Source of the DNA: JBAZAX01 sp964568625
GTDB taxonomy: Bacteria; Babelota; Babeliae; Babelales; RVW-14
Assembly (NCBI GenBank): GCA_964568625.1
Contig: CAZMQG010000009.1
Span: forward strand, 1 to 58,925
DNA length: 58,925 nucleotides
Direction: 5' to 3'
Within the stretch, counting starts at the first letter, position 1; the number at the start of each line of letters is the position of its first letter. The notes beneath the pieces were generated by a model. The model was not told the origin of the DNA and ran no database searches. It saw nothing but the letters and a program-made list of their open reading frames with translations. Of the stretch, positions 17,651 through 27,224 are shown in pieces. A program made the position numbers and the translations under genes.

Positions 17651-17911
17651 TACCAACTCCTTTTCACAACTCCCACTGAAAAATACTGTCAAACATTTTC
17701 TTAAACAATATCCTTTGCAAAATTAATGTTTTTTGCAAGTAATATGAAAAATAAAATTATCTGTAACCTAAACTAAAGCAACTCGATTAGCAGTATTATC
17801 AAAAATACACAATTTATTGCATTCTATAAAAGTTTTCAAATATTATTAAATTTATCAACTCAAGATATTCATAAGATACAACAATCACACTTTTAATGCG
17901 GGAGTTTACAA

Positions 17912-19252
17912 ATGAGAATGGTAAAATTCTTATTTAGTTTAATGATTCTTTTTTGTCTACTTGGTAAAGTATCACCAAATTCACCTGAAAGTACCAATCT
18001 CGCACCATCAAGTGATACAAAAGGAACTGCATCTTGGACAATGCTAGTATACATAGCTGCAGATAACAGCCTTGCATCTTATGCCTCTTATAATATAAAT
18101 GATATGGCAGCAGGCCTGGCATCATTTAGTGGAGTTAACGTTCTAGTCCAATGGGACAAGCCAAGTGATAACAAAACCTGGCGTTATAAAATAACACCAG
18201 GCGGCAAAATTGATGCCGGAACTTTATCATCAGAGATGGGTTATAATCCTGCAAAAGAACTAGTTAGTGCAATGGACTGGGCCATTAAAAATTATCCTGC
18301 AAATAATTATGCTCTTATTCTTTGGGACCACGGAAGCGGAATAGAGGACTTTTTACCTGGATCTCGAAATATAATTAATGATTCTAGCTGGTTAAATTTT
18401 ATGCCTTCTCTGACTGAACGCGGCATATTATATGATGATTCACAAAGCACATGTTTAACAAATCAGGGATTGACGAATGCGCTAACACAGATAAAACAAT
18501 TACTTGGAAAAAATCTTGATTTAATAGCAATGGATGCATGCTTAATGGCAATGGTAGAAGTCACTTACCAAATGAAAGGATTAGTTAACATCTTTGTGGG
18601 CTCACAACAAACCATTCCGGGATATGGGTTTCCATATTCACAATTCATAAACCCTTTATCATTAAATCCTGCAGGTATAACAACACTAAAATTAGCACAA
18701 AGTATGGTATCGTCATACAAAAATTTTTATACATCCCAAATGTCAACTCCAGATTTTACCCTCTCTGCCATTAATGTAGCTTCTATTGATTTGATAAAGC
18801 AAAATATTGATCAATTCGTAGCTGCAGTTACATCCTGCAGCAAAGTTGATAAGACGAAAACAAAAAATATAATCCTTGCTGCAAGAAAAGCATCCTTATC
18901 ATTTGAAATGCCAGAGTACATCGACCTTTATTCTTTTTACGCAAATATATTGAACAAAACCAAGAAAACAAGTCCAAAATCTTCGTTGGTTTTGGAAAAA
19001 CAAAATAAAAAAACAAATGCAACAATAAGTAAAGACTATCAAAAGACCTTAGATGTTCTTAATGCTGTAATTCAGGATGGATTAAATAAGATTGGCACAG
19101 TAGTTTTGCAAAAAGCTGCAGGCCCTGTCTACGCCGGAGCAAAAGGAATATCTATTTATTACCCAAGTTCTGGACAAATAGATTCGTCATACAGCAAGAC
19201 AATTTTTGCACAAAGCACAGCTTGGACACAGTTTATTAAGACTTATCGTTAA
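17912..19252 (+). CDS. Exported clostripain-family (C11) cysteine protease
   Basis: 446 aa with signal peptide MRMVKFLFSLMILFCLLG. The family core SWTMLVYIAADNSLASYA starts near residue 41; His140 in LWDHGSG and Cys210 in AMDAC form the predicted dyad. An insertion of about 20 residues lies between the His and the LYDDSQ block. A Lys-rich loop (KKTSPKSSLVLEKQNKK) near 350-370 may be an activation or linker site. C-terminal GISIYYPSSGQIDSSYS is as in its paralogs. Ribosome site GGGAG. Divergent from the 16418 paralog, convergent with the 19331 paralog. Confidence 0.92.
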   Translation: MRMVKFLFSLMILFCLLGKVSPNSPESTNLAPSSDTKGTASWTMLVYIAADNSLASYASYNINDMAAGLASFSGVNVLVQWDKPSDNKTWRYKITPGGKIDAGTLSSEMGYNPAKELVSAMDWAIKNYPANNYALILWDHGSGIEDFLPGSRNIINDSSWLNFMPSLTERGILYDDSQSTCLTNQGLTNALTQIKQLLGKNLDLIAMDACLMAMVEVTYQMKGLVNIFVGSQQTIPGYGFPYSQFINPLSLNPAGITTLKLAQSMVSSYKNFYTSQMSTPDFTLSAINVASIDLIKQNIDQFVAAVTSCSKVDKTKTKNIILAARKASLSFEMPEYIDLYSFYANILNKTKKTSPKSSLVLEKQNKKTNATISKDYQKTLDVLNAVIQDGLNKIGTVVLQKAAGPVYAGAKGISIYYPSSGQIDSSYSKTIFAQSTAWTQFIKTYR

Positions 19253-19273
19253 AAATCATTTAAATATATAACT

Positions 19274-19312
19274 AAAAGGCACAGCCGTTACAATACAACG
19301 GCTGTGCCTTTT
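19274..19312. terminator. Bidirectional terminator between two C11 protease genes
   Basis: 16-bp perfect stem (19274-19289 with 19297-19312), loop ACAATAC, with A-run and T-run at its base so that it can work on both strands. Confidence 0.9.
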
Positions 19313-19330
19313 TAAACATTCTTTTACAAT

Positions 19331-20776
19331 TTAATTATTTTTTATATTATCCAAAATAAAATTAGTCCATGCTGAATTTTTACCAAAATCAGATTGCATG
19401 TAAGACTGCTCTATATGGGATTTTGGGAAATAAATTGAAAGACCTTTTGCATTTGAAAATTGTTTACCTGAAACATTTGCGATAACAGATTGTTCTATGC
19501 TTTTATTTGTTTTTATTAATGAATTCTTCAAATTTACAAATTCACGTCTATTGGCAACAGACTGATTATTTTTAAAAACATCGATTTGATTTAATAATTC
19601 TGAACAATAAGAATGCAAATCAACATAATTTGTTGCACTAAATTGTAAACACAAGCTCCTTGCTTTTTTCACTAATTGCTCTGTTAAAGTCTTATCAATA
19701 TTTTTACATAACTTTACGTTATAAACAAGTTCATCAACAGACTTCTTAAGATCATCCATACATTTCAAATCAATTGCCGACTGGGTATAAAACTGAATTT
19801 TATTTTTATAGAACATTTCATAGGCAAGCACAACTCCCTGAGCCACTTGCGCAGGAGTACAATTTTTACTACTTAAAACATCGCATAACGCCGCATAGTC
19901 CCAACCATGAGCTAACTCAGCCTCCTCAGAGGCAATAAGATAATGTGCAAAATTTTTTGCTTGATACCCAACCTCTATCATCGCCATTAAACATGCATCC
20001 ATCCCTAAAACATCAATTTTATTATTTTTCAAAATACTTGTTTTAATCTCATACAAAGCATCAGTAAGCGCCTGATTGGTCATATAATTTCTCGACTGTT
20101 CGTTAAAAAGTATTCCACGAATTAAATACTCTTCAAGCTTTGCCCCATTTTTTACCTGATCCTCCGTCTCTTTTAAAATTTTTTCAATTTCTTGAGCATC
20201 AATATCTGACTGACCATATGTTAAAGTCTGCCTTGTATCCTCAGTCACACTATCAAAAGTAAGTCCATCAATCTGAATTCTTGGAGAAGCGTCAAGGAGC
20301 GCAGGTTCTATATAAAATTTTTGTGTTGTTTGATAAGGACTTTTATTTCCCCAAGCCGGATCCAAAATTCCAACTCCATGATTCCATAAAATAAGTGCAT
20401 ACTTTTTGGCAGGATATTTTGTCACAGCCCATCGCATGGCATCAACCAAATCTCTTGATGTAGTTCCATCACTGTTTGCTGAAAGATGAGAATCCAAAAC
20501 CATTTTTCCTTTTTCTATTTTATATCGAGATGTTCCATTTATTTGAGGGAAATAACTCTGCATAAGAATATTTAAATTTTCACTAGACCCAATTGAAGCC
20601 ATATCCGCAAAATTACGCTGCGCAAAGTTTTTAAGATTATTATTCGCCTGAACATAAACAAGAACTGTCCATTCGGCATCTGATGCAAAAATGGTACATG
20701 TAAAAAATAATAAAAATATTAATAGAAAATATTTTTCCAAATAAAAACAATACTCTCTTGTTACTCTGGACTTCAT
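19331..20776 (-). CDS. Exported clostripain-family (C11) cysteine protease
   Basis: 481 aa; hydrophobic export signal near residues 12-31 (LEKYFLLIFLLFFTCTIFA). EWTVLVYVQANNNL, His133 in LWNHGVG and Cys262 in GMDAC are present. It differs from its two paralogs by about 75 extra residues between the His and the Cys (region 140-215, with LTFDSVTEDTRQT), which could be a propeptide loop or a substrate-binding insert. The C-terminus keeps GLSIYFPKSHIEQSYM. The ribosome site is GGGGGGAG. Confidence 0.92.
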   Translation of the reverse strand: MKSRVTREYCFYLEKYFLLIFLLFFTCTIFASDAEWTVLVYVQANNNLKNFAQRNFADMASIGSSENLNILMQSYFPQINGTSRYKIEKGKMVLDSHLSANSDGTTSRDLVDAMRWAVTKYPAKKYALILWNHGVGILDPAWGNKSPYQTTQKFYIEPALLDASPRIQIDGLTFDSVTEDTRQTLTYGQSDIDAQEIEKILKETEDQVKNGAKLEEYLIRGILFNEQSRNYMTNQALTDALYEIKTSILKNNKIDVLGMDACLMAMIEVGYQAKNFAHYLIASEEAELAHGWDYAALCDVLSSKNCTPAQVAQGVVLAYEMFYKNKIQFYTQSAIDLKCMDDLKKSVDELVYNVKLCKNIDKTLTEQLVKKARSLCLQFSATNYVDLHSYCSELLNQIDVFKNNQSVANRREFVNLKNSLIKTNKSIEQSVIANVSGKQFSNAKGLSIYFPKSHIEQSYMQSDFGKNSAWTNFILDNIKNN

Positions 20777-20997
20777 AAATACTCCCCCCTAGAAAAACCA
20801 AGTTACTAGGTCCAATGCATAAAAATGATTTTCTCGCTTCTAGTATCAGGCTACAAAGTTGAATAGTTTTAAGTCAATAAATTTATCATTTGTAAATAAT
20901 TAATCAGATTTAAGCAGTAATCGGCTGCATATTTTTTAAAACATTTAAAAATCATGCCACATATATTTAATGGTTATCCCCATCCTAGCTCACGTGG

Positions 20998-21003
20998 TAT
21001 ACT
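20998..21003 (+). promoter_or_regulatory. Extended -10 promoter before the WD40 gene
   Basis: TGGTATACT ends at 21003: a TGn extension followed by TATACT, about 50 bases upstream of the TTG start. No good -35 hexamer is seen, as is usual for extended -10 promoters. Confidence 0.45.
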
Positions 21004-21055
21004 AGCTACAACTGACACAAAAACTATAGAGTTATCATCTTAAAGGGAGAATTAA

Positions 21056-22264
21056 TTGAAGAAAAAATTTTTGACCATATCATACTTTTTTATAATCATA
21101 CTTTGCATATTCCAAACTATTTTTGGAATGTCTCTGACCAAACTTAGCGCCCACAAATTGGTTGAGCATATAATTGAAAACAGAATAGATCTAACAAATC
21201 TTAAATACTACCCAGACGAAATCCAATCTATTATATTTGATGAACTCATCGAACAGAAAACATCGCTTATTCAAAAGTGGATCAACCTTCAGACTGTTCC
21301 AACTACAAATCTTGATCCCCTTTTACCATGGATATATATGCCAATCAATCTATCTAATACCGAGGCATTTGCAATTAGCCCAGATAAACAAACTTTATTT
21401 GTTGGGAAAAACGACCAGATCCATATTTATACCCAAAACACCCAGAATCAATGGACCCGTTCCAAAAGTTTTCCAGAAACTGAAGCTCTACTTTTATATC
21501 CCAATCATTATTCAAATCCAGATTCACGTTATCATCCAAACCCAATATTATCTATAGCCTTTAGCCCAGATGGAAAAACAGTCGCCTCTTCTTCAATAAG
21601 TAATTTTGTAAATATTTATACCAAAATTAGAATTGTTTCTGAATTTTGGACCATCGCTGAATTTATTGACTGTTCTGATGAGGGATGCTCCGATGGCTAT
21701 GCCGAATCTGTAGCATTTAGCCCAGATGGAAAAACTCTTGCAATAGGAACGTCAGCTAATAATAAAATTAAATTTTACACTCAAAACGATTCAGGCCTTT
21801 GGAACCTATCCCAAACACTCGAATCCGATAAAATCTCACATTTAACATTTAGCCCAAATGGACAATTTCTTGTCGCTGGGTCAAGCAATTATGGAGATGT
21901 CAGCTTCTTTATAAAAAACAGCATTGGATGCTGGATACTACTTCAATCATTTGATTTTAGATATGCAACTGAAATAAGTAATATTGCATTTAGCTACGAT
22001 AGTCAAAAACTTGCGGTTGCAATGAAACAAGACTCTCCGTTTGATTCAAAATATGGATGTTTAAATATTTACGCAAAAGACTCTGATATGCATTGGAAGC
22101 TCTCATATGGCTTTGAGATAGGGAATGTCAATGTAAAAGATTTAGCATTCAGCCATGGTGGAATGTCTCTTTTTATTTTATTAGATTCTGGCGAGATCAA
22201 ATCATGTTCATTAAAAAATTTCGAATCACTTACAAGCCTATTTGAATATCTCAAATCTATATAA
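21056..22264 (+). CDS. Exported WD40-repeat protein
   Basis: 402 aa. Start is TTG at 21056, preceded by a strong AAAGGGAGA site. Signal peptide MKKKFLTISYFFIIILCIF ending IFG. Residues about 25-75 form a helical LSAHKLVEHIIENRIDL / YPDEIQSIIFDELIE region. From about 100 on there are five or more WD40-type blades with the AFSPDGKT or TFSPNGQ signature (near residues 163, 220, 261, 306 and 360), enough for one propeller. Bacterial exported WD40 proteins usually bind other proteins. The N-terminal helical region faintly resembles an F-box-like LP-x-EI motif and is also seen in the 58145 gene; that link is speculative. Confidence 0.82.
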   Translation: MKKKFLTISYFFIIILCIFQTIFGMSLTKLSAHKLVEHIIENRIDLTNLKYYPDEIQSIIFDELIEQKTSLIQKWINLQTVPTTNLDPLLPWIYMPINLSNTEAFAISPDKQTLFVGKNDQIHIYTQNTQNQWTRSKSFPETEALLLYPNHYSNPDSRYHPNPILSIAFSPDGKTVASSSISNFVNIYTKIRIVSEFWTIAEFIDCSDEGCSDGYAESVAFSPDGKTLAIGTSANNKIKFYTQNDSGLWNLSQTLESDKISHLTFSPNGQFLVAGSSNYGDVSFFIKNSIGCWILLQSFDFRYATEISNIAFSYDSQKLAVAMKQDSPFDSKYGCLNIYAKDSDMHWKLSYGFEIGNVNVKDLAFSHGGMSLFILLDSGEIKSCSLKNFESLTSLFEYLKSI

Positions 22265-22374
22265 ATAAACAAAAACACAGTCAACCAAATCTATCTACTC
22301 TCCATATTTTCAAAGCCACGAAAATTATGTTAATCTACAAGTTAATTTTGATCTGTTAATTATGAAGGATTACC

Positions 22375-24819
22375 ATGAGTTACGATTTTAAGACTATTGA
22401 AGAAAAATGGCGCTCAAACTGGCGTAAAAATCCATACTTTAAAACAAAAAACAACCACTCTGACAAGAAATACTATTGCCTCGATATGTTTCCATATCCA
22501 TCCGGGGCAGGACTACATGTCGGCCACTGGAAGGGATATGTCTTCTCCGATGTCTATGCCCGTATGAAATGGCTCATGGGATACAATGTTTTGCACCCAA
22601 TGGGTTGGGATGCATTTGGACTTCCAGCAGAAAACTATGCAATTAAACAGGGTGTTCATCCTGCAATTTGCACAAAACAAAATATTGAAAACTTTAAACT
22701 CCAACTCGAAAAAATTGGCGCAATGTATGACTGGGACAGAGAAGTAAACACCACTGATCCCAACTACTATCGCTGGACACAGTGGATATTTTTGCAAATG
22801 TTCAAAATGGGACTCGCTTACGAAGAAAATATGCCAATTAACTGGTGTCCAAAATGTCTAACCGGTTTGGCAAATGAAGAGGTCGTAGGAGGAGCTTGCG
22901 ATAGATGCGGAACTCAAACATTTCAAAAACCAATCAGGCAATGGATTTTAAGAATTACAAAATATGCTGAAAAATTGATTTCCGGACTAGACAAATTGGA
23001 TTGGCCTGAAAAAGTAAAATTAATGCAAACCAACTGGATTGGTAAAAGTGTTGGAGCAAAAGTTACTTTTAAAACAGATAATGGAATTGACTTAGTTATA
23101 TTCACAACACGCCCTGACACACTATTTGGCGCATCATTTATTGTTATGGCGCCAGACCATGATTTGGTCGATAAAATCACTACCAAAGATCAACTTTCTC
23201 AGGTTAAATCATATCAAACCGAAGTTGCAAAACTTAGCGATCTTGATCGAACAGCAGACACCAAAGATAAAACCGGAGTTTTCACGGGACATTACGCTAT
23301 AAATCCTGTAAACAATGAAAAACTTCCAATTTATCTTTCAAGCTATGTTCTAAAACATTACGGAACCGGCATAATTATGGCCGTACCTGCACATGATCAA
23401 CGCGATTTTGAATTTGCTCAAAAATTTGATTTGCCAATCAAAGAAGTTATCAAATCAAAAAATTCAAATGATGAGACCAGAGACGCCAGCGGCAGATTAA
23501 CTCAAGCATTTGAAGCCGATGGAATAATGATTAACAGCGATCAATTTAATGGACTGGATGCTAAAACTGAAGGATCAAAAAAGATAATTGATTTTCTTTC
23601 AAAGCATGGAAAAGCAGAAAAACATATAACATATAAATTACGAGATTGGACATTTTCTCGTCAACGTTACTGGGGCGAACCAATTCCACTTGTTCATTGC
23701 AAAAAATGCGGCATCGTCGCCGTACCCGAAGACCAACTTCCTATTCTTCTTCCAGATGTAGAAAAATATGAACCAACAGGAACAGGAGAATCTCCACTTG
23801 CAGGAATCGAAGACTGGGTAAACACTAACTGCCCTGAATGCGGCGGACCTGCAAAGCGTGAAACAAACACAATGCCTCAATGGGCAGGTTCGTGCTGGTA
23901 TTTTTTAAGATACACAAGCCCACATGATGACAAACATGCATTTAATCCCAAAGATGTAAAATATTGGATGCCTGTTGACCTTTATGTTGGCGGTATTGAA
24001 CATGCAGTTCTTCACCTTCTTTATTCTCGTTTTTACATCAAAGTTTTACATGACGCAGGATATCTTGATTTTGACGAACCATTTGCAAAACTTTTCAATC
24101 AGGGAATGGTTTGCATGAAATCTTCGATCACCGGGCGTGTCGAAAAAATGTCTAAATCAAAAGGCAACGTTGTCACACCGGACGAGATTATTGATAATAT
24201 GGGCGCAGATACATTACGAATGTACGAGTTATTCATGGGGCCCCCGGAGCTTGATTGCGAATGGCAATCCGATTCAATAAAAGGCGTACGTTCATTTCTG
24301 AACCGTCTATGGGCTTATTTAACAAATCCTGAAAATGTTTTGACACACGGTGAGGCAGATGAAAAATCGAAACGCGCATTTCACCGTTTCTTGAAAAAAT
24401 ATCAAGAACGAATTGATGACTTCAAGGTGAATACAGCAGTTTCGGCAATAATGGAATATTTAAACGAACTAACAGAAAACAAATATAAGCTTGACCACAA
24501 AATGCTAGAACAACTACTTGTGTCAATTTCAATTATTACGCCACACTTTTCCAGTGAATTAATTGAACAGTTGCTTGGCAAGCAACTTGAAAACTGCAAA
24601 TGGCAAGTGTTTGATGCCACATTGGCTGCAGAGAATGATATTGAATTTGCAATTCAGGTTAATGGTAAATTACGTGGTACAATCATTTTACCAAAAGGTT
24701 CAACCCAAACGACAGTAGAACCTCAAGCAAAAGCCATAATTGTAAACTGGCTACAAGACAAACAAATAGTAAAAGTTGTTTATGTTCAAGATAGATTGAT
24801 CAGCTTTGTTGTGAGATAA
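22375..24819 (+). CDS. leuS: Leucyl-tRNA synthetase
   Basis: Class Ia synthetase charging tRNA-Leu. HVGH (HIGH motif) at residues 48-51 after MFPYPSGAGL; a zinc-knuckle-like CPKC ... CDRCG near 160-183; the CP1 editing domain near 220-400 with FTTRPDTLFGASF and GTGIIMAVPAHDQRDFEFA; KMSKS at 591-595; and a C-terminal tRNA-binding region. The length of 814 aa is normal. AAGGAT ribosome site upstream. A small exported-protein gene starts four bases after its stop. Confidence 0.97.
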   Translation: MSYDFKTIEEKWRSNWRKNPYFKTKNNHSDKKYYCLDMFPYPSGAGLHVGHWKGYVFSDVYARMKWLMGYNVLHPMGWDAFGLPAENYAIKQGVHPAICTKQNIENFKLQLEKIGAMYDWDREVNTTDPNYYRWTQWIFLQMFKMGLAYEENMPINWCPKCLTGLANEEVVGGACDRCGTQTFQKPIRQWILRITKYAEKLISGLDKLDWPEKVKLMQTNWIGKSVGAKVTFKTDNGIDLVIFTTRPDTLFGASFIVMAPDHDLVDKITTKDQLSQVKSYQTEVAKLSDLDRTADTKDKTGVFTGHYAINPVNNEKLPIYLSSYVLKHYGTGIIMAVPAHDQRDFEFAQKFDLPIKEVIKSKNSNDETRDASGRLTQAFEADGIMINSDQFNGLDAKTEGSKKIIDFLSKHGKAEKHITYKLRDWTFSRQRYWGEPIPLVHCKKCGIVAVPEDQLPILLPDVEKYEPTGTGESPLAGIEDWVNTNCPECGGPAKRETNTMPQWAGSCWYFLRYTSPHDDKHAFNPKDVKYWMPVDLYVGGIEHAVLHLLYSRFYIKVLHDAGYLDFDEPFAKLFNQGMVCMKSSITGRVEKMSKSKGNVVTPDEIIDNMGADTLRMYELFMGPPELDCEWQSDSIKGVRSFLNRLWAYLTNPENVLTHGEADEKSKRAFHRFLKKYQERIDDFKVNTAVSAIMEYLNELTENKYKLDHKMLEQLLVSISIITPHFSSELIEQLLGKQLENCKWQVFDATLAAENDIEFAIQVNGKLRGTIILPKGSTQTTVEPQAKAIIVNWLQDKQIVKVVYVQDRLISFVVR

Positions 24820-24823
24820 AAAA

Positions 24824-25198
24824 ATGAAAATATTATTTAAAATCTTATTTTTTGTTATTTGTATTCAAATTAAATTAGTATCTGGCATGGCTTCAGATAT
24901 GCCTAAAAAATTGACAAAAATTCTTAGGTCACTCGAGTCCGCAAGACTTATTGCGGCTTTCGATATTTCTTATGAAGATTCAAATTTGGAATTTGCAAGA
25001 AATATTGATGCTATTGAGGATATGCATTTTATGGTTTTAGGAGATCCTCCTAGAATTAAAATCACAAGAAAAGTTCGAATTCCTTCAGGACATTTTTCAG
25101 GGGTACCTGTTATTTGTTACAGTAATTGGGATTTTAATGATCCATATATACAAGAGACGTTTCAACTCCTGGGTGATGGTACTTGTCTTTATAGATAA
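24824..25198 (+). CDS. Small exported protein; C-terminal block repeated in frame beyond its stop
   Basis: 124 aa, no family recognised. Signal peptide MKILFKILFFVICIQIKLVSG; mature part short, with LRSLESARLIAAFDISYED and a C-terminal WDFNDPYIQETFQLLGDGTC block. The gene starts four bases after leuS and has only a weak ribosome site, so it is probably translated by coupling. Immediately after its TAA the same reading frame continues for 28 codons with a second, similar WD-x-NDPYIQETF block (25202-25285). Either a stop mutation cut a two-repeat protein or read-through makes a longer form. Confidence 0.65.
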   Translation: MKILFKILFFVICIQIKLVSGMASDMPKKLTKILRSLESARLIAAFDISYEDSNLEFARNIDAIEDMHFMVLGDPPRIKITRKVRIPSGHFSGVPVICYSNWDFNDPYIQETFQLLGDGTCLYR

Positions 25199-25201
25199 AA
25201 A

Positions 25202-25285
25202 TGGGATTGTTTAAACGATCCATATATACAAGAAACATTTGAATTTATAGATGAGCGTCAATGTCGTTATCGACAACAAAGATAA
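25202..25285 (+). pseudogene. Decayed in-frame second copy of the C-terminal block of the preceding gene
   Basis: Translates to WDCLNDPYIQETFEFIDERQ and a short CRYRQQR tail, then TAA. It parallels the block at 25127-25198 with a 75-base offset; the segment encoding NDPYIQETF is almost identical at DNA level. It is in frame with the upstream gene, separated only by its TAA and one Lys codon. Confidence 0.7.
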
Positions 25286-25302
25286 TTTGGAAATAAATTT
25301 CC

Positions 25303-25334
25303 AAGCCCCAGTCTGTTAAAACTGGGGCTTTTTT
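25303..25334. terminator. Terminator between leuS operon and glycosyltransferase gene
   Basis: 10-bp stem AAGCCCCAGT / ACTGGGGCTT (25303-25312, 25321-25330) with loop CTGTTAAA and a T-run on the plus strand. It also carries A residues that give a partial T-run on the minus strand. Confidence 0.88.
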
Positions 25335-25349
25335 AATCAAAAAATTTTA

Positions 25350-27187
25350 TTAAATATCGTTTGCACCGATATGTCTAAATTCCGCGCTAGCAGGATAATT
25401 TGAATGAAAAGAAGCATAGTCGTAACCTTGGTCTTTATATTCCTGCAATTTATTTAAATTACCACTTTCAACCCATTTTAAAGGCCTAATCTGAACCTGG
25501 TGATCACGCATAAAAAGAAAGTTAAAATACATTTCATATTCAGAAATACCTGAGCCAAAAAGATCTTTCTTCCCAATATTTTTAACAAGAGCAATCCAAG
25601 GCTCAACATTGTGAGTATTTCTGATTGTTTGGAACAGGTCTTCCAAAACACATCGCTGAAATAACATATGATGTGATACGCCGGAATAATGTCCAAAAAT
25701 TTTTCTGAATCCCGGAATAACTTTTTGTGCATGTTCAAAATATGGAGGATAATACTCCGGTGAAGGGTTGAAAAGTGCAGCCCCTGATTGCGCCTGAAAT
25801 TTTACCGGTCTTAAAAATACCGTATCTGCATCCAAAATTAAAACATTTTGTGATATGCCGGGAATAACAAATGGTGCATAAAATTTTAATAACTGCTGAT
25901 ATATCCACCCAGTTCTTGAATCTGTGCTCATCATATATTCATTTGCCTTAACTTCATCATTATTGAATATCTGCATGGCAATATCTTTTTGAGTAAATGG
26001 AAAATTCTTCTCATCTATCCAAGTTGCGTTTATAGATAAACGTTCCGGAGCCACTAAATAAACATTTCGAATGTTATAGCCATTCTCTTTAATTCCTGCA
26101 ATAACCAAATCTAATGTGCGTTGGTCTTTTTTTATACATGGGATTACAACATCTATTGGATCATTTGAAAATTTATACTTAAAATCAACAAATTTTTTCG
26201 ATAAAAAAGGCTTCAAATTTTTAGAATGAATGTGCAAATTATTGATTCGATATTTTTTATCTTGAAATAATAGATATGGAGTCAAACGACCTCGCTCGTC
26301 AAATTGTGTTTCGTAATTTAAATTCGCCGGATTAAACAGGCATTTTTCATTGATAAAGCCGGGGGCTGACGGGCCATTGCGTGGATCAATCCCACCCAAG
26401 TACTGCCCAATGGCAGCACCATCAAAAACAGACTGAAATTTATCTATATTTGTTGAATATGCCAAAGCATTTTGAGTTTTACTCCCACTGGAACTTTTAA
26501 GCGGATAAAATTCATAATAAGAATCAGGAATAATAGGCAAATTTTTTATTTTCGCAGGATGCTGTTTTTTATAAAGCCCTAACACTTCCATATCATTTTT
26601 ACCTGAATATGCATTTTCAACCATAAACGCTGCCAGGTGTGACATTGCATCTTTATCTGATACGTAAATAAAACTTGGAATACACCTGTCATCATTATCA
26701 AATACAGCAGCAATTCCATTATTATATTGTTGCTGAAACACTGGTAATAACTCCTTAAGATCGAAAAAGAGAACAACGTCATTTTCTATGTGAAACATAT
26801 CTTTAACATTATACTCCTGCATAAAGTCATCAAGATATAAAAAGCGTTCAGAGGTATAAAACCAAAATGAATCCCGAAAATTTTTATCAAGAGTAGAACT
26901 TTTTCGAAAAGCCAAATGGCGTTCAGTAGGCAATAACAACTCGGCAACAAAAATAGTTGCAAATTTCCCAAGATTAGTTGGCTTCTCTAATACTTGTTGA
27001 TTAACAATTACACAAATTTCACTTGGTGAGTTAAATAAGCTTGCCTGATAAACTGCATCTTCAAAATATGCAGGTAATGATGAGCCAAGATGGACAAAAA
27101 CAAGAACATGTGCCTGCGCAGAGAAAAAAACATTGCGCAAAAACAAAAAATACTAATTTTTCTAAAAAATAGTCGCCTAAAATTCAT
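25350..27187 (-). CDS. Two-domain glycosyltransferase-like exported protein, apparent frameshift at a T7 run
   Basis: The main open frame (25350-27146, 598 aa from a TTG codon) looks like two glycosyltransferase modules. The N-terminal part has a DxD-like ENDVVLFFDL motif near residue 122. The C-terminal part matches DUF6492-type transferases: DVVIPCIKKDQRTLDL near 333, NVLILDADTVFLRPV near 438 and a SEYEMYFNFL motif. A much better start exists upstream in another frame: ATG at 27187, nine bases after AAGGAG, encoding MNFRRLFFRKISIFCFCAMF. One extra base in the 7-T run (27124-27130) would join this leader to FSAQAHVLVFV and give a perfect signal peptide ending SAQA. Sequencing error, phase variation or slippage are all possible. 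Likely co-transcribed with the 27225 gene. Confidence 0.72.
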
Positions 27188-27224
27188 ATATACAAACTCC
27201 TTAAATAATTCATATTCTTGTAGA

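Noticed and set aside
24824..25198. CLYR end of the small protein as a CaaX box
   Set aside because: Cys is at -4, but a2 is Tyr and X is Arg, which prenyltransferases do not favour.
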